64,000 nucleotides of DNA from Piliocolobus tephrosceles. Taxonomy: Eukaryota > Chordata > Mammalia > Primates > Cercopithecidae. The notes under the pieces are model-generated. The model was not told the DNA's origin and did not search any database. It saw only the letters and a program-made list of their open reading frames with translations. Both the position numbers and the translations under genes were made by a program. The stretch covers positions 126,507,114 through 126,571,113 of the forward strand of contig NC_045441.1 of the NCBI RefSeq assembly GCF_002776525.5, in the 5' to 3' direction. Shown here piece after piece: positions 1-12,288 of the stretch (position 1 is its first letter; each line of letters begins with the position of its first letter).

Positions 1-1127
1 CCATCAGCATTTATTTTTGGGAAGCGGGACACAACACCAGAACAAAGGGATGCCTTGACTGTGGATGTGATACTCATCTGTGGTATTAAAACATTTTATA
101 ATAAGCATGTGCCATTTTTACAACTAAAAAACCCCTAAATATTATTAATAAAATTGACATGTAATAAAATAAAGATGCTGTGTTATGTTTTTTAAGTCAT
201 GAATATTATGAGGGTTCTAGTAAAGAAATAAATTTCAGAAATTTGTTAGGCAAAGGGACTCTCACGAGGTCCAAATGAAAATGAAGGGATGTTGAGGAGC
301 TCCTAGCGCAGGCAGATCTGCCAAAGTGGCCATTCTGAAAGGATATGGAGCAACAGGTATGTACGGCTTTCCATCAGTCATTACTAATTTCCATCACTGT
401 CCATTTGCCAGCTAAATTTTGTTTCAAAACTTGCATTGGTCTTTGGCTATCACATCTACAGAGGAAACATAAACTCTGAAAGCAAAATTCCTGTCATGGT
501 ATTTATTTCATTCTTGGCTTACTAATCTTCTCTCTTATTCTTTATGAAGTCCTTGAATATGACTGTGTTCTATTTCGTTAAATGCACAATATTAAAATAT
601 AAGCTTGCAAAAATGACTACTTTTCAGATTATAGAATGTTGTCTTTTAATAACTCTTCATTTTCCATTCCTCTATCAACCTCATCTAAAAATGGAATGTC
701 GAAGCAGTCAGTGCCATGACACACAGAAACAAACAGAGTCAGCCAAGCTAGCTGCCTCTTCAGTGCTGTCTCAGTAGGCTTTGTAGAAACGATATTTCTA
801 TAGGTACATATTTTTATCTCTGTTAAAGTTATGTGGCTCTTCAGACCAGGACTAGATCACTTACTTTTCTACTTCCTGATAGCCTATTAGTAGGGATACA
901 GTATACTTAAGCTGAGATGGAAACTCCTAGACCATAAGGCCTTAGCTCTTTTTAAAGCCCAGGACCAATTTTTAAAACATGCTACAGGAGGTGGTTTAAT
1001 GTTGAAGCCATTAAACGTGTGGTTATTCTGCTCACTTTAATTTGGAAATCCCAAGTCCTAGTGGTACTTGCTTTTTTCAAAGCGATATATCAAATATTGG
1101 TCTCCATGAATAACACAGGACTCTAAA

Positions 1128-1158
<31 letters not shown>

Positions 1159-3563
1159 GGTTTGAAACAATTTCCAAATGCATCAGGAATCTTATAGTAC
1201 TAACTCATCATTTTCCATACCACAGATTTATGTCTTCAATAGGAGCTATTTAGAAATTGGCCCATAGCCACCTGTACCCTAAATTTTCTCTGGGCTACTT
1301 GAAAGTATTTACAGAGAAATGTGAGACAGTAGTTGATGAAAACAGAGTTCTTCATCCCAGCAGTAACAGCTAGATAACTGACTGGCCAAACACTTGGCCC
1401 AATCCAGGGAATGGAAGATGCCATTCAAAGCCAGATTCCAGTTTGCTTTAAGGATTATATTTCTGTCATCACATTTCCTTGACAGTCCCACCAACTAAAA
1501 ATCTCCCAGCAAAAGCCCAGTGATTAAATTCTCCTGGAGCATATTTTTCCAGCTTCTGGAAACAATCTGCTGCAGTGTCTCTTGTAACATCCAAAGGATA
1601 GTTCCATTTCTGAGGCTGATATATGGAAGTAGATTACTCACAACCTAATCCATCCTCCCACCAACAATTTGATTTTGAAATGACTATGGAGAGACTGTGG
1701 TAATAAAATCCCCATCCACTGAAAGGCTGTTCCTATTTAACATAGTACATCATAGCCGTACTTTCAAAATGATATGTTACCGAAATGTGACTCAGATAAG
1801 CAAAATGTCACCATTAGACCTTTAAATTAAATGTAGAGACACTATCATTCATGGTCATATGTAGAAACATTAGGGAAGCACTATGCTGTGTCCAAGGACA
1901 AAATAAAAATAAGCTCAGGAGACATCAGATTTCGCCAAAAGCAAAATCCTTGGACGCCCACTTTTATTTGTGACTTACCCCAAGTCAAGTAGATATTCGG
2001 ACAGAAAGACAGACATTTTTTTTTTTTTTTTTGATATTTTAGGTATCACAGAGTCCCTAATAGAGGTACCTGTAAGTACCATTTGATCCGTGGCAGGTTT
2101 AGATGTTACAATTCTAACTATCAGACAGACATTTCTGGCTAGATTCCCATGGTAGTTTGCACTAAGGACTTTCTGAAAGGGGAAAATAAAGTAGATAAAA
2201 TAATATATTAGACTACCCCATGCATAGAAAATGGGGCTATCAAGTACGACCTTTGGACCTGACAAATAATAGTTGAAGCATCCTTCTGAATGATCTGGGC
2301 ATCCCATAAATCTGGCAGTGGAACTCATACAATAAGCCTTTGTCCTTGGGTCAAGGATTACTTGGAGTAATAAAAACCAAAAACGTAAAAGAAAGACCTA
2401 AAACGGGGTCCCTCTCACCACTGTATCCAACAGTCTATAGTTATTAGCCTTTGTGCAACATTCCAATGACTGTTTTCTACTTCAGTGACATATGTTGACA
2501 TATGTTGCTACTTTTGCTTTTGCTTTTGTTTTTTTCAAGTCAATTAGGGTGCTTTCTATTATTACTCAACAAAGTTTAGAAGTAAACATTGTTAGAGTGC
2601 TCCATTTCCTGTAACCACAGTTCCCACACATGATTATCTGCTCTGCAATTTAAACAGCACTTAAAATTGAGTGGTTCTGCAAACTAGCTGTGGGCCTCTA
2701 TTTAATCCTTTGCTCATCTTCTATTGCAGCAAAAGGCAAAGATGGCTACACATAGGCAGTACGGAGCTGTACAGACAGCCCAAGCTGAACCAGTCCTCCA
2801 TGGCTATTGGCTACAGCCCAGCAGCCTGGGCTGACCCCTGGGTTACCTCTCTGAGGTACCTCCAAGCACAGACATCTCCCATGCCACCTCACCATTCCTC
2901 AGAGATATAGCACACAAGTTGACATTATCCATGTGGCACTTCCCAGCTCCTATGTAATGAAACAGAGGGTTGGAGGGTGGTGGGGACATGCAGAGAGAGT
3001 CACTAAATAGTCTTGATATATTTAGTCTTGGAAATGGAAGTGGTTTTACAGTTATATTTCTGCAGGACATTCAGAGGGTTTTAGAAAGCCTTCAGACAAT
3101 CTTGTGGTCTTCCAAGACTGAATGTAAAGAGAAGAGATAATATATTTTTTTAAAGTTAATGGGTAGTTACAGTAGAATTGTATGGTACAGGGAAAAAAAA
3201 ATCAATGCATGGGGGAGGATGGAGCAGTGCCGTTTATACGAACATCCTTTGAATCTTTAAAATAAATTATACAGGTGAACACAGAAGTTCATGCTACTTG
3301 CTGGAAGCAATAAGGATCAAATTTTGTGGAACTTGTACTGTATTCCACAAATCTCCAGGTATCCTGCCTCCTTCTCAATGGGCTATCATGTTCTGTTGTA
3401 CATCTTGGTAGCCCTTAAAAACTAGTGGCATGGTCTCAGGTAGATTCTTGCAGGAGAGAGACAGATATATGAATTCCATCAGCTTCTTCCAGGGGAGCTG
3501 CCCGATCGCAGGGAGGGCAGATGTGATACGCTTGCTCACGTTCTCTTTGCCCGAATACCAGGG
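1..3563 (-). other. DGKI: DGKI 3' UTR and/or downstream flank
   Basis: Non-coding sequence after the DGKI stop codon, read on the minus strand. The nearest minus-strand poly(A) hexamers I see are ATTAAA at 2706-2701 and AATAAA at 1968-1963; further ones occur at about 503 and 15-10. I cannot tell which is used, so the UTR end is not set. Contents: poly-T runs at 1131-1158 and 2016-2032, otherwise apparently unique AT-rich sequence. No second gene, Alu or L1 was recognised here. Confidence 0.6.
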
Positions 3564-3680
3564 TCAAACAGCAGTTTCCAGGTCCTCATGGCCAATGACC
3601 TTATAGTTCTGACGGCTTTCTAGGTAAGCAGCCAAGTCTGGGTCCCCAGCCTGCTGTGCTCTCTCTTGAGGTGTCTTACC
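3564..3680 (-). CDS. DGKI: DGKI terminal coding exon: end of ankyrin module and ETAV PDZ ligand
   Basis: Last coding exon of diacylglycerol kinase iota, an enzyme that phosphorylates diacylglycerol to phosphatidic acid. The minus strand shows an acceptor (TATAG at 3681-3685), then 38 codons starting GKTPQERAQQAG and ending EDLETAV, then TGA at 3566-3564. The first part is the degenerate last ankyrin unit. ETAV matches the type I PDZ-binding consensus (T at -2, V at 0), the motif by which the DGK zeta/iota pair binds scaffold proteins. The exon enters in phase 0, matching the end of the exon at 7960. DGK zeta is the only close alternative; as I recall it, its tail reads QREDQETAV, while this one reads GHEDLETAV, so iota is preferred. 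CT and TTTTG microsatellites lie just upstream of the acceptor. The exon continues into the 3' UTR. Confidence 0.95.
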   Translation of the reverse strand, partial: GKTPQERAQQAGDPDLAAYLESRQNYKVIGHEDLETAV

Positions 3681-3696
3681 CTATACGTAAATAATG

Positions 3697-3699
3697 GAA

Positions 3700-3732
<33 letters not shown>
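3697..3732. repeat. (GA)n/(CT)n microsatellite at a splice acceptor
   Basis: Nearly pure GA dinucleotide run on the plus strand, interrupted by one AAA. On the transcribed (minus) strand it is a CU tract 17-52 nt upstream of the first base of the last DGKI exon, where the polypyrimidine tract and branch region normally lie. Confidence 0.95.
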
Positions 3733-3752
3733 CAAGTACTAGTTATGAAATA

Positions 3753-3759
3753 CAAAAAC

Positions 3760-3789
<30 letters not shown>
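3753..3789. repeat. (CAAAA)n microsatellite
   Basis: About seven CAAAA units on the plus strand, which is (TTTTG)n in the DGKI transcript, directly upstream of the CT tract. Confidence 0.95.
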
Positions 3790-3790
<1 letters not shown>

Positions 3791-4279
3791 CACAGAAACA
3801 GAGCTACCCAAAGATACCTGCTAGTAAGGATCCTTTCACTTTTGGTGTTTTAGAGTTTATAAGACACTTTCAAATCTATTGTCTTATATGATCATTAAAT
3901 TGAACATGTGCAATTGGTAAATTAAAGGGAAAGAGTTTATCACTTTTGATGGGTGGGGTTTATACTAGGGAAACAGAAGTTCACAGAGGTTAACGGTACA
4001 CAGGAGGAAACAGTGGGGTAAAGTGAGTTTTGAAACCCAGAGCCTTTCTGGAAGATAGGGAGATAGAAATTACTGAATTTTAAAAACACGGAGACAGGCA
4101 TTTAGATTGCTAGTTTAGGACTCTTTCTATTATTCTAAACTTGGGAAATGAACATGCAGAAACTAAAAGGAAGGGATAGTCATAAAACGTTTGAAAGGTT
4201 TCTTTGTTGGTTTCAGACTTCAGTGAAGTTCTCCCCAATTTATAGCTATTTCATCTCTCTAACAACTAAGCTAGTTTCT

Positions 4280-4660
4280 CAATACAAACGTGGTAGATAT
4301 TGATTAAAGAAATCTTAGAAAACTTGAAAAGCACAAAGAAGACAAGGAATATCCCTAATCATTCCACCAACCTAAGATAACCACTACTAACCTTCCATTG
4401 ATAACTAGCTTTTGTCTTTTATACGCCTCTATACATGTTTTTCTTTAAAAAAAAAAAAAACCACAATTCATTTATGTACTGTTTTACAAACTTTCTTAGT
4501 AATATATCATAAATTTTTGTCATTAATTTTTTACATCAACATTTTAAATGGTCATATAATTTCTTACAGACTACTATAATGCCTTTTGTACATTTGTGTA
4601 GACACATATACACACACATTTGTATATATATTGATATTTTTTTAATGAGGTCACTGAATA
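4280..4660. repeat. Old interspersed repeat-like segment (unclassified)
   Basis: Contains the recurrent mammalian repeat pattern 'cattccaccaacctaagataaccactactaacc' (split here as cattccaccaacc and aagataaccactactaacc) followed by an AT-rich body and a 14-bp A run at about 4447-4460. The pattern is familiar from ancient dispersed repeats, but I cannot name the family. Confidence 0.4.
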
Positions 4661-5992
4661 AGAAGTCAGCAGTAAAGGGAGAAAGAGTGTCCATTCATTT
4701 GATCGCCTGTAGGAATTACTTAGCATCGCTCAAAATTTCTAATTTTTGTTCAATATATAGTTTTAACTATTTAAAATGTTACATTAAGTTCCAAAGGAAG
4801 GGTAGAGGCATGATTGTCGTACCAAAGAAATAGCTCCATGTACAAACGCACACAAGTTTTATAAATATTATCACAGACTTCTCAGCTTTCATCTTGGCTA
4901 TCCCCACAGATACGCGTGACCTCAATCCAACCGGCTCTACATAGCCTACTGGGGATAGGATAAAAGGGAAGTAACAATGGCTCTAGAATCTTTCTAAAAT
5001 TTTACTTATTTACTTGAGATGTAGCAGTTAACCACCAGTTTGAAGTTCCTATGATAATTTTTATTCAACTTGTTTGCAGCCTTAGTAGATAATCGTGTCT
5101 TTACTTCCATAATAATGAGGTTGGAATTTCCAGGTTTCAAATATTCAGAGAGGTGGCTGAGGTGGGCCTTTGAGTTGATTTCTGAGGAACTGATCTCTAA
5201 TAGGAGAAATTCTCAGGATGCTGCTTCTCTCCAAAAAATTCCAGGAGAAGTTTCAGTTGTAATTATCACAGTTAACTTCAACCTAGCGTCAAGTTACAGA
5301 ATGGCAAAATTTAAAAATCCTCAAAAAGTAATGAAATATAGCTACATTATTTCATGTAGTAAGATCTCTAGAATATAACATTGAGTAAAAGTTATATGAT
5401 ATCATGTATGTATGACTTTATGTAGTTAAAAACAGTGAGAGAGAAAAACAGGCATATCTACATGTGAAGAGGGATCATTAAAAGTTTGATTATATCTAGG
5501 TCCAGGTTGTCAGGTTTCTAGCAATTTTTGGCTTTTTGGAGCATATCTTCCTACATTACTAGTTTTCTATGTGAGGGGTTTATAATTATAAAAACAAGCT
5601 ATTTCTTAAAAAAAAAAAAAAAAAGACACATACACAACACAAAATAGAAACAAGTTTCCATGAACATTGAGTCCTTTATCTGATTCAGAAACTTAGAAAG
5701 ATAAAAAAGAAGACCTGCTCAAGAGCCAGGTCTCCTGACTCCTGTTGGGTCTGACCCTCTTTTTCACGGCTTCTCTCTGTTTTTAAAATGATCTGAGTTG
5801 AGTGTAGGACCAGCCTTTGTGTGGTAAAGAGGCAGTTGCCCTGCTGTGGTCTGAGTGGCCCCGGCAAGACCAACCCTACCCCATAACCTGGCTCTGTTAA
5901 TCCTGACTACGAGTCGTCTATTTCTCAATCAGGTTAAACATCCAAACATCTGAGTGCAAATAACATCTGGGAAGAACATCACATTGAGAAAT

Positions 5993-6041
5993 AATTACTT
6001 TTAGTAGCAAAAACTGCAATGACTTTTACACCAACCTAATT
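5993..6041 (+). mobile_element. MADE1 fragment (3' half)
   Basis: The segment attacttttagtagcaaaa followed by actgcaatgacttttacacc and aacctaat matches the 3' half of the 80-bp MADE1 element (non-autonomous relative of the Hsmar1 mariner). The 5' arm is absent, so no hairpin can form. Confidence 0.75.
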
Positions 6042-6557
6042 ATCTGCCATTTGAAATAGTGTACCCAGTTAGCTAGCCAGACAGGTAACAGATCACTAGA
6101 AACCAGGACACAGCTCAAGTGTGTTTGATATGCCTAGGCAGCCAGGGATTTCAGTCAGAGAGCAAGGGTGCTCACGGGCTGCCAGGGAAGTGGAGACTTC
6201 TATATAATACAACTGGCTCAGAAAGGAAAGAGGTTCACTTGGGAGGCAAAGTTATTTCATAAAGTGAACTGCAGATTGAGGAAGCCCCAGGGAAAAAATT
6301 ACACATAGGCAGATTCTTATCACTTACATAAATCTAATGGCGCTTAAGCCATTAATTAGGTTTCTAAGTAATCTATCTATGTGTCATGGTTACAATCATG
6401 GGCCCAAAACCTGAGCTACTCGGTACCTGCGTAATGAAGGCCTCAACTATACACTAAGATTCTTCTCTGTAAGTTTCTATAGTTAAGTGGTTCATTCTTT
6501 CCTGGAATCTACTGAGAGTGTTCTAAAACTCTCAGAGTTTATCAGAATCCTCTATGG

Positions 6558-6785
6558 CAAGCTTGTCCAAACCGCAGCCTGCAAGCCATATGCGGCCCAT
6601 GATGACTTTGAACAAGGCTTAACACAATTTGTAAACTTTCTTAAAACATCACAAGATTTTTTTTGCAATTTTTATTTTTTTCAGCTCATCAGCTATTGCT
6701 AGTGTTGGTGTATTTCACGTGTGGCCCAAGACAATTCTTCTTTTTCCAGTGTGGCCCAGGGAAGCCAAAAGACTGGACACCCCTG
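6558..6785 (-). mobile_element. MER30 (hAT-Charlie non-autonomous DNA transposon)
   Basis: Element of 228 bp beginning CAAGCTTGTCCAA and ending TGGACACCCCTG on the plus strand, the two imperfect inverted ends of MER30. It is flanked by perfect 8-bp target-site duplications CTCTATGG (6550-6557 and 6786-6793), the length expected for hAT elements. It has no coding capacity and lies in a DGKI intron. Confidence 0.88.
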
Positions 6786-7959
6786 CTCTATGGGGTTGAT
6801 CTTCTATGTAAACTAATTCCTCTCTCTCTCTCCTATCTTATAGGCTGAGCCCTGGGTCAACTCTACTAAGCTACAACTCTTCCTTTCCTCTATCTTTCAA
6901 CCCTTTCTCTTGGGTGCTCTCTGTAAACTGAAACAACTCGTGGTGCAGCCTGTTCTCAGTTCTTCTAAACAGAATTTCCCCTGAGGCCTCATCTCTGCCA
7001 GCTGATGCTATCAAGGTTGGCACACATGTCACATTCCCCATTTCTGGCCTCACTGCCCTCTTATTAAGACAGTTATAAGAAAGTGGACACTGAAGTTCAG
7101 ATTTACGTAACTTTTGCTGTGGAGAAACCAACCACATTTCTAGCCAAGTGCCACAGGAATCACTGTACCTCAATCAAACAGATTCCATAAACAAACCGAT
7201 TTTGTTATGTGGCTAGCGTGTTCTGGCACCAAATGAGAACCACCAACCTGCTGAAACAACACTGGACTGGCGTCAAAAGAGCTCAATTTAATTTAAGGCT
7301 CAGCTACCGATCCAAGGGTATGTGTAACTTTCTCTAGGCTTTTAGCTCCTATAGCTATAAATTCCCATGCTATCTAATTTCTGAGGTTAACTTTTAGAGA
7401 ATATTAGAAAACAAATGGAAAGAAATTTTTTAAAATGAAGAACTACATAAACACACCAGATTTAAGACTGTAACCATCTCAAAGCCAGAGCCCACTGTCC
7501 TGGGAGCTGGGAAATAATCCCTTTGGCACCCATATAAGGGGCCATATAAATCATAGAATTTAAACCATGCTGGAGTAAGTACTGAAGGAAAACCCCAAAG
7601 GGGCTTCTCAGTAGTCAGGCCAAAGTCTTTGAACATGGTCCTGACCCCTCTCCTTGGGCTTCGGACCTCAACTCCCCCGACTTGGCTGCTAGCATTCAGT
7701 AGGACAACCCCAATGTCCCAAGGCCAACGTGTTCAGGGGTTTATAAAGCCCCATAGGCAAGCACACGCCCTCCCTTTGTGCTTATACATTTAAATCACAG
7801 TTTCTCTAAATGAAGCACTCTATTTTTTCCTCCTTTTTCCAAAGCCCCAGGCACTTCCATAAGCATAGAAAGGATGTCCGTGCTATGGTCACAAGCAAAG
7901 GCAACAGTGCCTGCGATCTCGCCCAGTGGGAGGATGTTTGCACTCACTCATCGAGTTAC

Positions 7960-8059
7960 CTTGGAGTCCGTCTTTCTCAGAGATGCTCCTGCATCCACCA
8001 GAAGCTGGCACACAGCCCGGTTCCGCTGGCAGGCAGCCTTGTGCAGTGCAGTCTCACCC
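7960..8059 (-). CDS. DGKI: DGKI coding exon, second visible ankyrin repeat
   Basis: Internal exon of 100 bp. The acceptor AG is at 8061-8060 and the donor GTAACT begins at 7959. The first base completes a threonine codon begun in the exon at 9741. The following 33 codons read GETALHKAACQRN, then RAVCQLLVDAGASLRKTDSK, and end exactly at a codon boundary. The TALHKAA core and the LLVDAGA helix-turn are a clear ankyrin repeat (consensus TPLHLAA then LLL..GA). The reading frame continues into GKTPQERA of the last exon. In the zeta/iota class of DGKs the C-terminal ankyrin repeats are protein-interaction surfaces downstream of the catalytic domain. The flanking introns are 1,681 bp (5') and 4,279 bp (3'). 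No frameshift or stop is seen. Confidence 0.95.
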
Positions 8060-9740
8060 CTAAATCAAAGAGGAAATGGGAAACCACCCATAAAGGGGTT
8101 GGAGGCAGCAGGGGATGGGGTGAGGGGAGCTGATGTCGGGGTGCTCCTCAGCCTCCTTCCCTATAGGCTGCTGAGATCTTGGCTGTAGGGTACATTCTGG
8201 GGAGGTGGGAAAGGGGATTTCTAAAAATTCCTTGAGCTAGTCATCACCTGATCATAATATCTGACTCCAGCCCCCTTTCCAAACAGTGTTGATTAACTAG
8301 GTTTAGTAATTTTTTAAAGAAGCTATTACCATTTGATTTAGGTGATCGTCAATGCAGTATTAAACAGACTAATTGTCTAGATGTACCTGAACACTGAAGA
8401 CATTCTCTCTGTGCATACATTTGAGTAGAGTGAGAAAGGCACTGGGTGAAAGAACAGGGAGCAGCGTGGAGCACCTCTGGCCCTTCAGGCACAGCACACG
8501 GCCCTTGGTTGATGGTCACTCGGCCTACAGTGGAGTATCTCCTGAGAACCTAAGTTCAAAACGCCAGGCCAACACCCACTCTGCTCTATCCACTTTAGAT
8601 TCTGTGTGAGTGCAGGTGGAAGGAGCGGGCAGCCACAGAGGATATCTGAGAGGCACAGTGAGACTCTGGGAGAGTTTGACAGCCAGGGCTCTCCCCAGGA
8701 GGCAGCAGGCTTGAGGCCAGCCACTCAGTGTGGGAAGGGGCAAGGGAAACTGGCTACTTCCCCATCACTGACAGGCTCTATAGGGAGGAGGGTATTCCTA
8801 TCCTGAGCCCAAAGGCACCAAGATGCTTAATGCCAAAGTATTTCAGGAAAAATCAATAGTAGCCTTTAGAGAAGGCAAAATGGAGTAAGTAATGGCACCA
8901 CTTACAATCTTGCAAATAGGATGTGCTGGCCTGTGGACCAGCTCTATGGAGTGACAGACAGCTTCTTCCACAGCTCTACTGCTTTTCATTCGTCCTCCAT
9001 TCTATTCATTTCTACTTCTCCTCCTTCCCACGTGCTTAGCTACTCACCACCTCTTTCCTCTCCACACCAATTCATCTTTATACCTTTTCAAATATGGCTT
9101 TCAGGATTAGTTGTACAGCCTAACTTTGTTCCTGTTTGGGGAGGAGTAACTATTTTGCTGCTTTAGAAATAAGGTTGAAAACAAACATCATCAGTTTAGA
9201 CACCATCCCAGAGCTGATGACATTTTCACTCGGGATCCCTTCTCTGAACCACAGAAGACAGAAGGTAGAGTGAGTATGTTCTTAGTTCTTCAGTGGTGGT
9301 TCATAACTTGTGCTGTTCTAGACTAACAGAGAAGTTATGCCACTACATGTGCATAATGCCTCAGGGCAGTAGGGTCCCATTTTCTCAGAAACTCCAGTTG
9401 AGAAGGAACAAATGTGATGGGTACATTAAAAGGTCAGTGTAATTATTTAGACTTCTCAGCATTCCAAGATGCACCAGTGCAGAAGTACATTGCTTGAAGC
9501 GAGCTCTAAATGATGATTAACACTGACTATGGAGGCAAGCACTATGACAATTGTCATCAGTTTCTATTGTGTAATTTTTTATTTAGCCAATTAGCCCTGC
9601 ACAGTTATGAACAAAGTTGAAAGTGGACTTTGAATTAATTAAATTAAAATTACCTATGATATGCCCTATGGATTACATTCTTCTCCCAGATATGTTCTGA
9701 AGAAAATAACCTAGACTACGTAATAAAAGGCAACACTCAC
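8060..9740 (-). other. DGKI: DGKI intron (between exons at 9741 and 8059)
   Basis: Intron of 1,681 bp, GT donor at 9740-9739 and AG acceptor at 8061-8060. I see no recognisable repeat, RNA gene or additional exon in it; short open frames here have no family resemblance. Confidence 0.8.
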
Positions 9741-9777
9741 GTTTCACTGTCTGCCATATCCAATAACTCGGAAGGTC
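9741..9777 (-). CDS. DGKI: DGKI microexon (37 bp) linking ankyrin repeats
   Basis: Small exon with acceptor TTTAG (AG at 9779-9778) and a good donor GTGAGT beginning at 9740. Its first two bases complete a glycine codon from the exon at 20227; eleven codons follow (PSELLDMADSE); the last two bases AC plus the first base of the next exon make threonine. The spliced frame therefore reads ILDHGPSELLDMADSETGETALH, which I split here as ILDHG, PSELLDMADSE and TGETALH for the three exons. This is the loop between two ankyrin units and is collinear with the DGK zeta segment LLDHAPPEILDAVEENGET as I remember it. At 37 bp it is too short for ORF-based detection and was found by following the splice phase. 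Skipping it would shift the frame. Confidence 0.93.
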
Positions 9778-10734
9778 CTAAATAAGAAGAAAGCAAGATG
9801 ACCATCAAAAAATAAGCTCAAAAACTAAACATTAACAGAAAATCTACAGTCACAAAATGAAAATGCCTTGGAAAGCTAAATTTGGGGATAGGAATAATAA
9901 GACAAAAAGAAAAATAAAAGGATCCCTCTACCTCCTCATTACCAAACTCCTAGTCTCCATGAACCAATATGTACAGAATGGTAGATACAAAAGAATGGTA
10001 TGGTCTCTGCTGTCAAGAAGCTTTCAATTAAGTTTACAAAATAAAACTGGAATAGAACAACTGAAAAATAATTAAGTGGCTAACTAGGGAGAAAGGGGCA
10101 GATCAGGTGGGGTTCAGGAATCAGGGCCATTTCTCATTCTCAAACAAGTTGCTTGGGATGGCATCTTATGAAGCATAATATTAAGGCTGTACAACATTAT
10201 ATACATCATCTAGGGTACAATTCTACTTTTTATAAAATTTCCCTTCTCAGACCAGAAAGAAATACTATGCATATACATCAAATGACTATAGATGCATCCT
10301 TAGGAATGGAAATATTCTGTGAATTTCCCTTTCACAATGTTTTATGTGTTCACGAATTAATCCATTCAGTCTACAAACGCTGCTTGGAATGTCCACCTTT
10401 CTAGCTCTGTACCACTGCTTCTCTCCCTGCCATCTCTTGCCTTCTTCAGCCTGTGGGTGTCAGCTGAGACTTTTTTCCCCATAAAGCCCTTTATGATCCC
10501 ACTTCAAACAGCTTATTAAACACCTGCCTATACAATCCCTCACTTTATGTACTGACCCTATTTCCTATAGTTGAATGGGTAATAGGATTTATCATCCAAG
10601 TGGGGACCACCCCAGGCAAGGGGGCATATATGATCATGTTACTGATCATGACACTTAAGAAACTACTTTAAAATAACCTACTGATTTATCTCTCCCTATA
10701 ACGAGACTCCAGAAAACTCCTTAAAGTTTTGGCC

Positions 10735-10830
10735 CATGCTTTGTCTAGCATTGTGTCATTCCTCGGTGCCTAGTATAGAGCCTGGAGATAAGCAGATGCT
10801 TAAATATTTGGTTGAATGGATGAATAAATA
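10735..10830 (+). repeat. L2 3'-end fragment
   Basis: Shows the degraded L2 tail pattern: 'gcctagtatagagcctgg' then 'gcttaaatatttggttgaat' and a GGATGAATA end, corresponding to the usual 'tgcctggcacatag...aaatatttgttgaatgaa'. Confidence 0.65.
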
Positions 10831-11439
10831 TGCTTGTAAGTGTCAGGTATTGAGTATTTTAGTCTTTAGAAAGATGATCCTGGGGATTTGCTCTCTTTAT
10901 TGGTGGATATCATTATTATCAAAAATTAACTTGTTGTGCATAGTAAGAAGGGGTGGAAGAGCTTATCACTCTCACCATGAAAGTCATTGGCCAAGGACAA
11001 TATAACAGAGATGTTATGGGATTTCACAATTCTCCTGGTCATCCAAATCATCTTGACCTCTTCTTTTTCACACCTGCTATTCACTGGGACCAGGTGAGTC
11101 TTCTCTTACAAAGTCTCTCCTATTTGTCTTTTCTGTTTGTCCTATTTGACAAATAGACTTCCTAACAGGTATCTACCTGGAACATTATTAGCATGCAGAA
11201 GTAGTTACTAAGAAAGATAAGAAGGTCTTACATTATCTAGATTTCTAGGTTTCCAATACATCATATCTTCCTCTTATTTCCAAGTATTTAAACACTGGAG
11301 CTCACAGTCCTTCATCTGGAACTACATTTCCTCAATTTGTTCCCAGGGTTCCATTTTCTTTTTTCACAAAAGCTAAAGTGGTAACTGCACACTCAACCAT
11401 GTATTTCTCAGGCTTTCCCAGCTCTACCTACCCAGAATA

Positions 11440-11715
11440 GCCACCTGTCTAAATCTGACATGTTCTTCAAAGGCTAGTCTGTGACAAGGTCCTCTCAAAA
11501 GATGACCTTTGACAGTGGGAATGTATTCTTTCTCTCAACTCCCAAAGCACTTATTTGGTTCTACCCTCATACTATGTATTCACTTTTTGAATACATGCCT
11601 TCCATAAACAAATTTTTCTATATCTGTTGAATATAAGAACACCTCAATTGTTTTTTGTATCCTTCTAGCACCTACCCTATATTAAGGAAACAATAAAGAT
11701 TTAACTCATGGCTCT
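11440..11715 (+). repeat. L2-like fragment
   Basis: Has the L2 3'-region pattern with 'gtatccttctagcacctacc' and an 'aacaataaagatttaactc' end, strongly diverged. Confidence 0.4.
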
Positions 11716-11845
11716 TTATTCCTTGGTCCTGTGATTCTAAGAAAACACGAATAATGATCCTCTTCCTCCCACACACATCCCAAAAGTACAGAGCAGGACA
11801 GGACAGTGACCAGGGGTGAGGTTTCTCGAGTCATCCCTTCTTGGT

Positions 11846-11977
11846 TAAAAATCCCAGCTCTACTACAGACTAGGTCTTGGCCGAGTCTAATTAATCTCTC
11901 AGCCCTTGCTTATCACACATGTAAAGTCAAATTAATAATAATATTTATCTCACAGCGTTGTTGTGAGAGTTCAAGAG
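11846..11977 (+). repeat. MIR, 5' part (split by an Alu)
   Basis: Contains the MIR core 'aatcccagctctactacag' and the tail 'gttgttgtgagagttcaag'. It is interrupted by the Alu at 11978-12288 and resumes to its right. Confidence 0.8.
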
Positions 11978-12288
11978 GGCTGGGCATGGTGGCTCACACC
12001 TGTTATCCCAGCACTTTGGGAGGCCAAGGTGGGTGGATCATTTGAGGTCAGGAGTTTGAGACCAGCCTGACCAACATGGTGAAACCTTGTCTCTACTGAA
12101 AATACAATAATTAGCCCGACATGGTGGTGGGCACCTGTAATCCTAGCTACTCAGGAGGCTGAGGCAGAATTGCTTGATCCCGGGAGGTGGAGATTGCACT
12201 GAGCTGAGAATGTGCCACTCTACTCCCACCTGGGCAACAGAGTGAGACTCCATCTCAAAACGTAAAAAATGAAAAAAGAAAGAAAAGA
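11978..12288 (+). mobile_element. Alu (S-type) inserted in a MIR
   Basis: Full-length dimeric Alu from 'ggctgggcatggtggctcac' to an A-rich tail with GAAA units. It sits inside a MIR element, whose two parts flank it. Similar 'aagag' ends on both sides may be a short target duplication. Confidence 0.92.

Larger units (their letters stand above)
3681..7959 (-). other. DGKI: DGKI intron (between exons at 7960 and 3680)
   Basis: Intron of 4,279 bp with GT donor at 7959 and AG acceptor at 3682-3681. It holds the CT and TTTTG microsatellites next to the acceptor, an old interspersed-repeat-like AT-rich tract at about 4280-4660, half a MADE1 at 5993-6041 and a MER30 at 6558-6785. A weak MIR-like stretch lies near 7290-7400. 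The rest (about 4660-5990 and 6790-7950) shows nothing I recognise. Confidence 0.8.

Noticed and set aside
7810..8188. Two open frames of about 105 codons on the plus strand
   Set aside because: They are the opposite strand of the DGKI ankyrin exon at 7960-8059.
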